DNA of 64,000 bases from Paragonimus skrjabini miyazakii (taxonomy: Eukaryota > Platyhelminthes > Trematoda > Plagiorchiida > Troglotrematidae): NCBI GenBank assembly GCA_014338405.1, contig JTDE01001304.1:66959-130958 (forward strand), written 5' to 3'. The position numbers and the translations under genes were made by a program. Positions 63,561 through 64,000 of the stretch are shown here, in pieces (within the stretch, counting starts at the first letter, position 1; each line of letters starts with the position of its first letter). The notes beneath the pieces were generated by a model. It was not told the origin of the DNA, did not search any database, and saw only the letters and a program-made list of their open reading frames with translations.

Positions 63561-64000
63561 TTAGCAGAGTTTACTCAAAAGTTTTGTGTCACCATTTGAT
63601 ATCAAATCAGACAAAAATGTGCAGTGCCGTATTATGCATAGTATAATACCACCCAAAACAATGAAAACACCGTTGGTGTTTGATCGCGGAGCCCCAGAAG
63701 CTGTGTTCATTTTTGTCCATTTTCCAGAAGAGACGTTTGGATGAGGCTAGCTGCCCGGTGTAGTAATCATTGTACAGAAATCGTCTGCTGCAAGGGAGAA
63801 GCAGTGTCCAGAAAGGATTGGCGGCTGAACACAAAGCGGTGGTCCTTCTTCAGGTCTGGGAGTATACCCAGCAAGACTACTTTCCAGTGGATCGAGCCGA
63901 CCGCTGTGAAGATCGCTCATAGTTGTCAACAGGAGCGTTTAACCACTTCAGTTGTAGCCGGGTGTTACGCAGCGGTGCGTGTATTATATCACGTAAGTGC
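63561..64000. other. Window end, nothing recognised
   Basis: No feature supported on either strand. Confidence 0.5.

Noticed and set aside
1..64000. CRISPR arrays, bacterial defence systems, operons
   Set aside because: The window is spliced animal nuclear DNA. No regularly spaced short repeats or prokaryotic gene organisation were seen.

Overview
This is animal nuclear DNA, most likely from a parasitic flatworm (digenean trematode). The case for a fluke is inference: roughly 40% GC, small coding exons in kilobase introns, and a mix of Penelope-like, Ty3/gypsy, non-LTR and tRNA-derived SINE relics. There is no operon structure and there are no bacterial genes.

Almost the whole window is the 3' part of one plus-strand gene: a homologue of the centriole protein CEP135 (Bld10), which belongs to the CEP135/TSGA10 coiled-coil family. 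I could place 16 coding exons between 1692 and 61005, encoding about 1,103 residues and a stop. A poly(A) signal follows at 61147. The 5' exons, with the start codon and the N-terminal microtubule/CPAP-binding region, must lie upstream. Fourteen of the fifteen internal introns are phase 0, so exons 2 to 14 are all multiples of three. One intron begins GC instead of GT. The last acceptor is a tandem CAGCAG.

The introns carry fossils of mobile elements. At 27985-28400 a reverse-strand Penelope-type GIY-YIG endonuclease fragment lies next to a decayed forward Ty3/gypsy retrotransposon at 28390-31860 (gag, protease, RT, RNase H and integrase remnants). At 45808-46762 a compact Penelope-like unit has an intact 249-codon GIY-YIG reading frame enclosed by 139-bp inverted repeats. 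A third Penelope fragment lies at 48098-48490. A frameshifted LINE reverse transcriptase is at 41925-42290. At least ten copies or pieces of one tRNA-derived SINE are scattered about, eight of them antisense to the gene.

From 61160 to 64000 is downstream flank with no convincing gene. It has a repeat-like stretch (61230-62260) and one possibly broken coding segment near 63310-63560. An assembly gap of 100 N lies at 17851-17950. I found no CRISPR array, defence system or intact tRNA/rRNA. The most unusual items are the foldback Penelope unit, the GC-AG intron beside it, and the enlarged phase-0 coiled-coil region.
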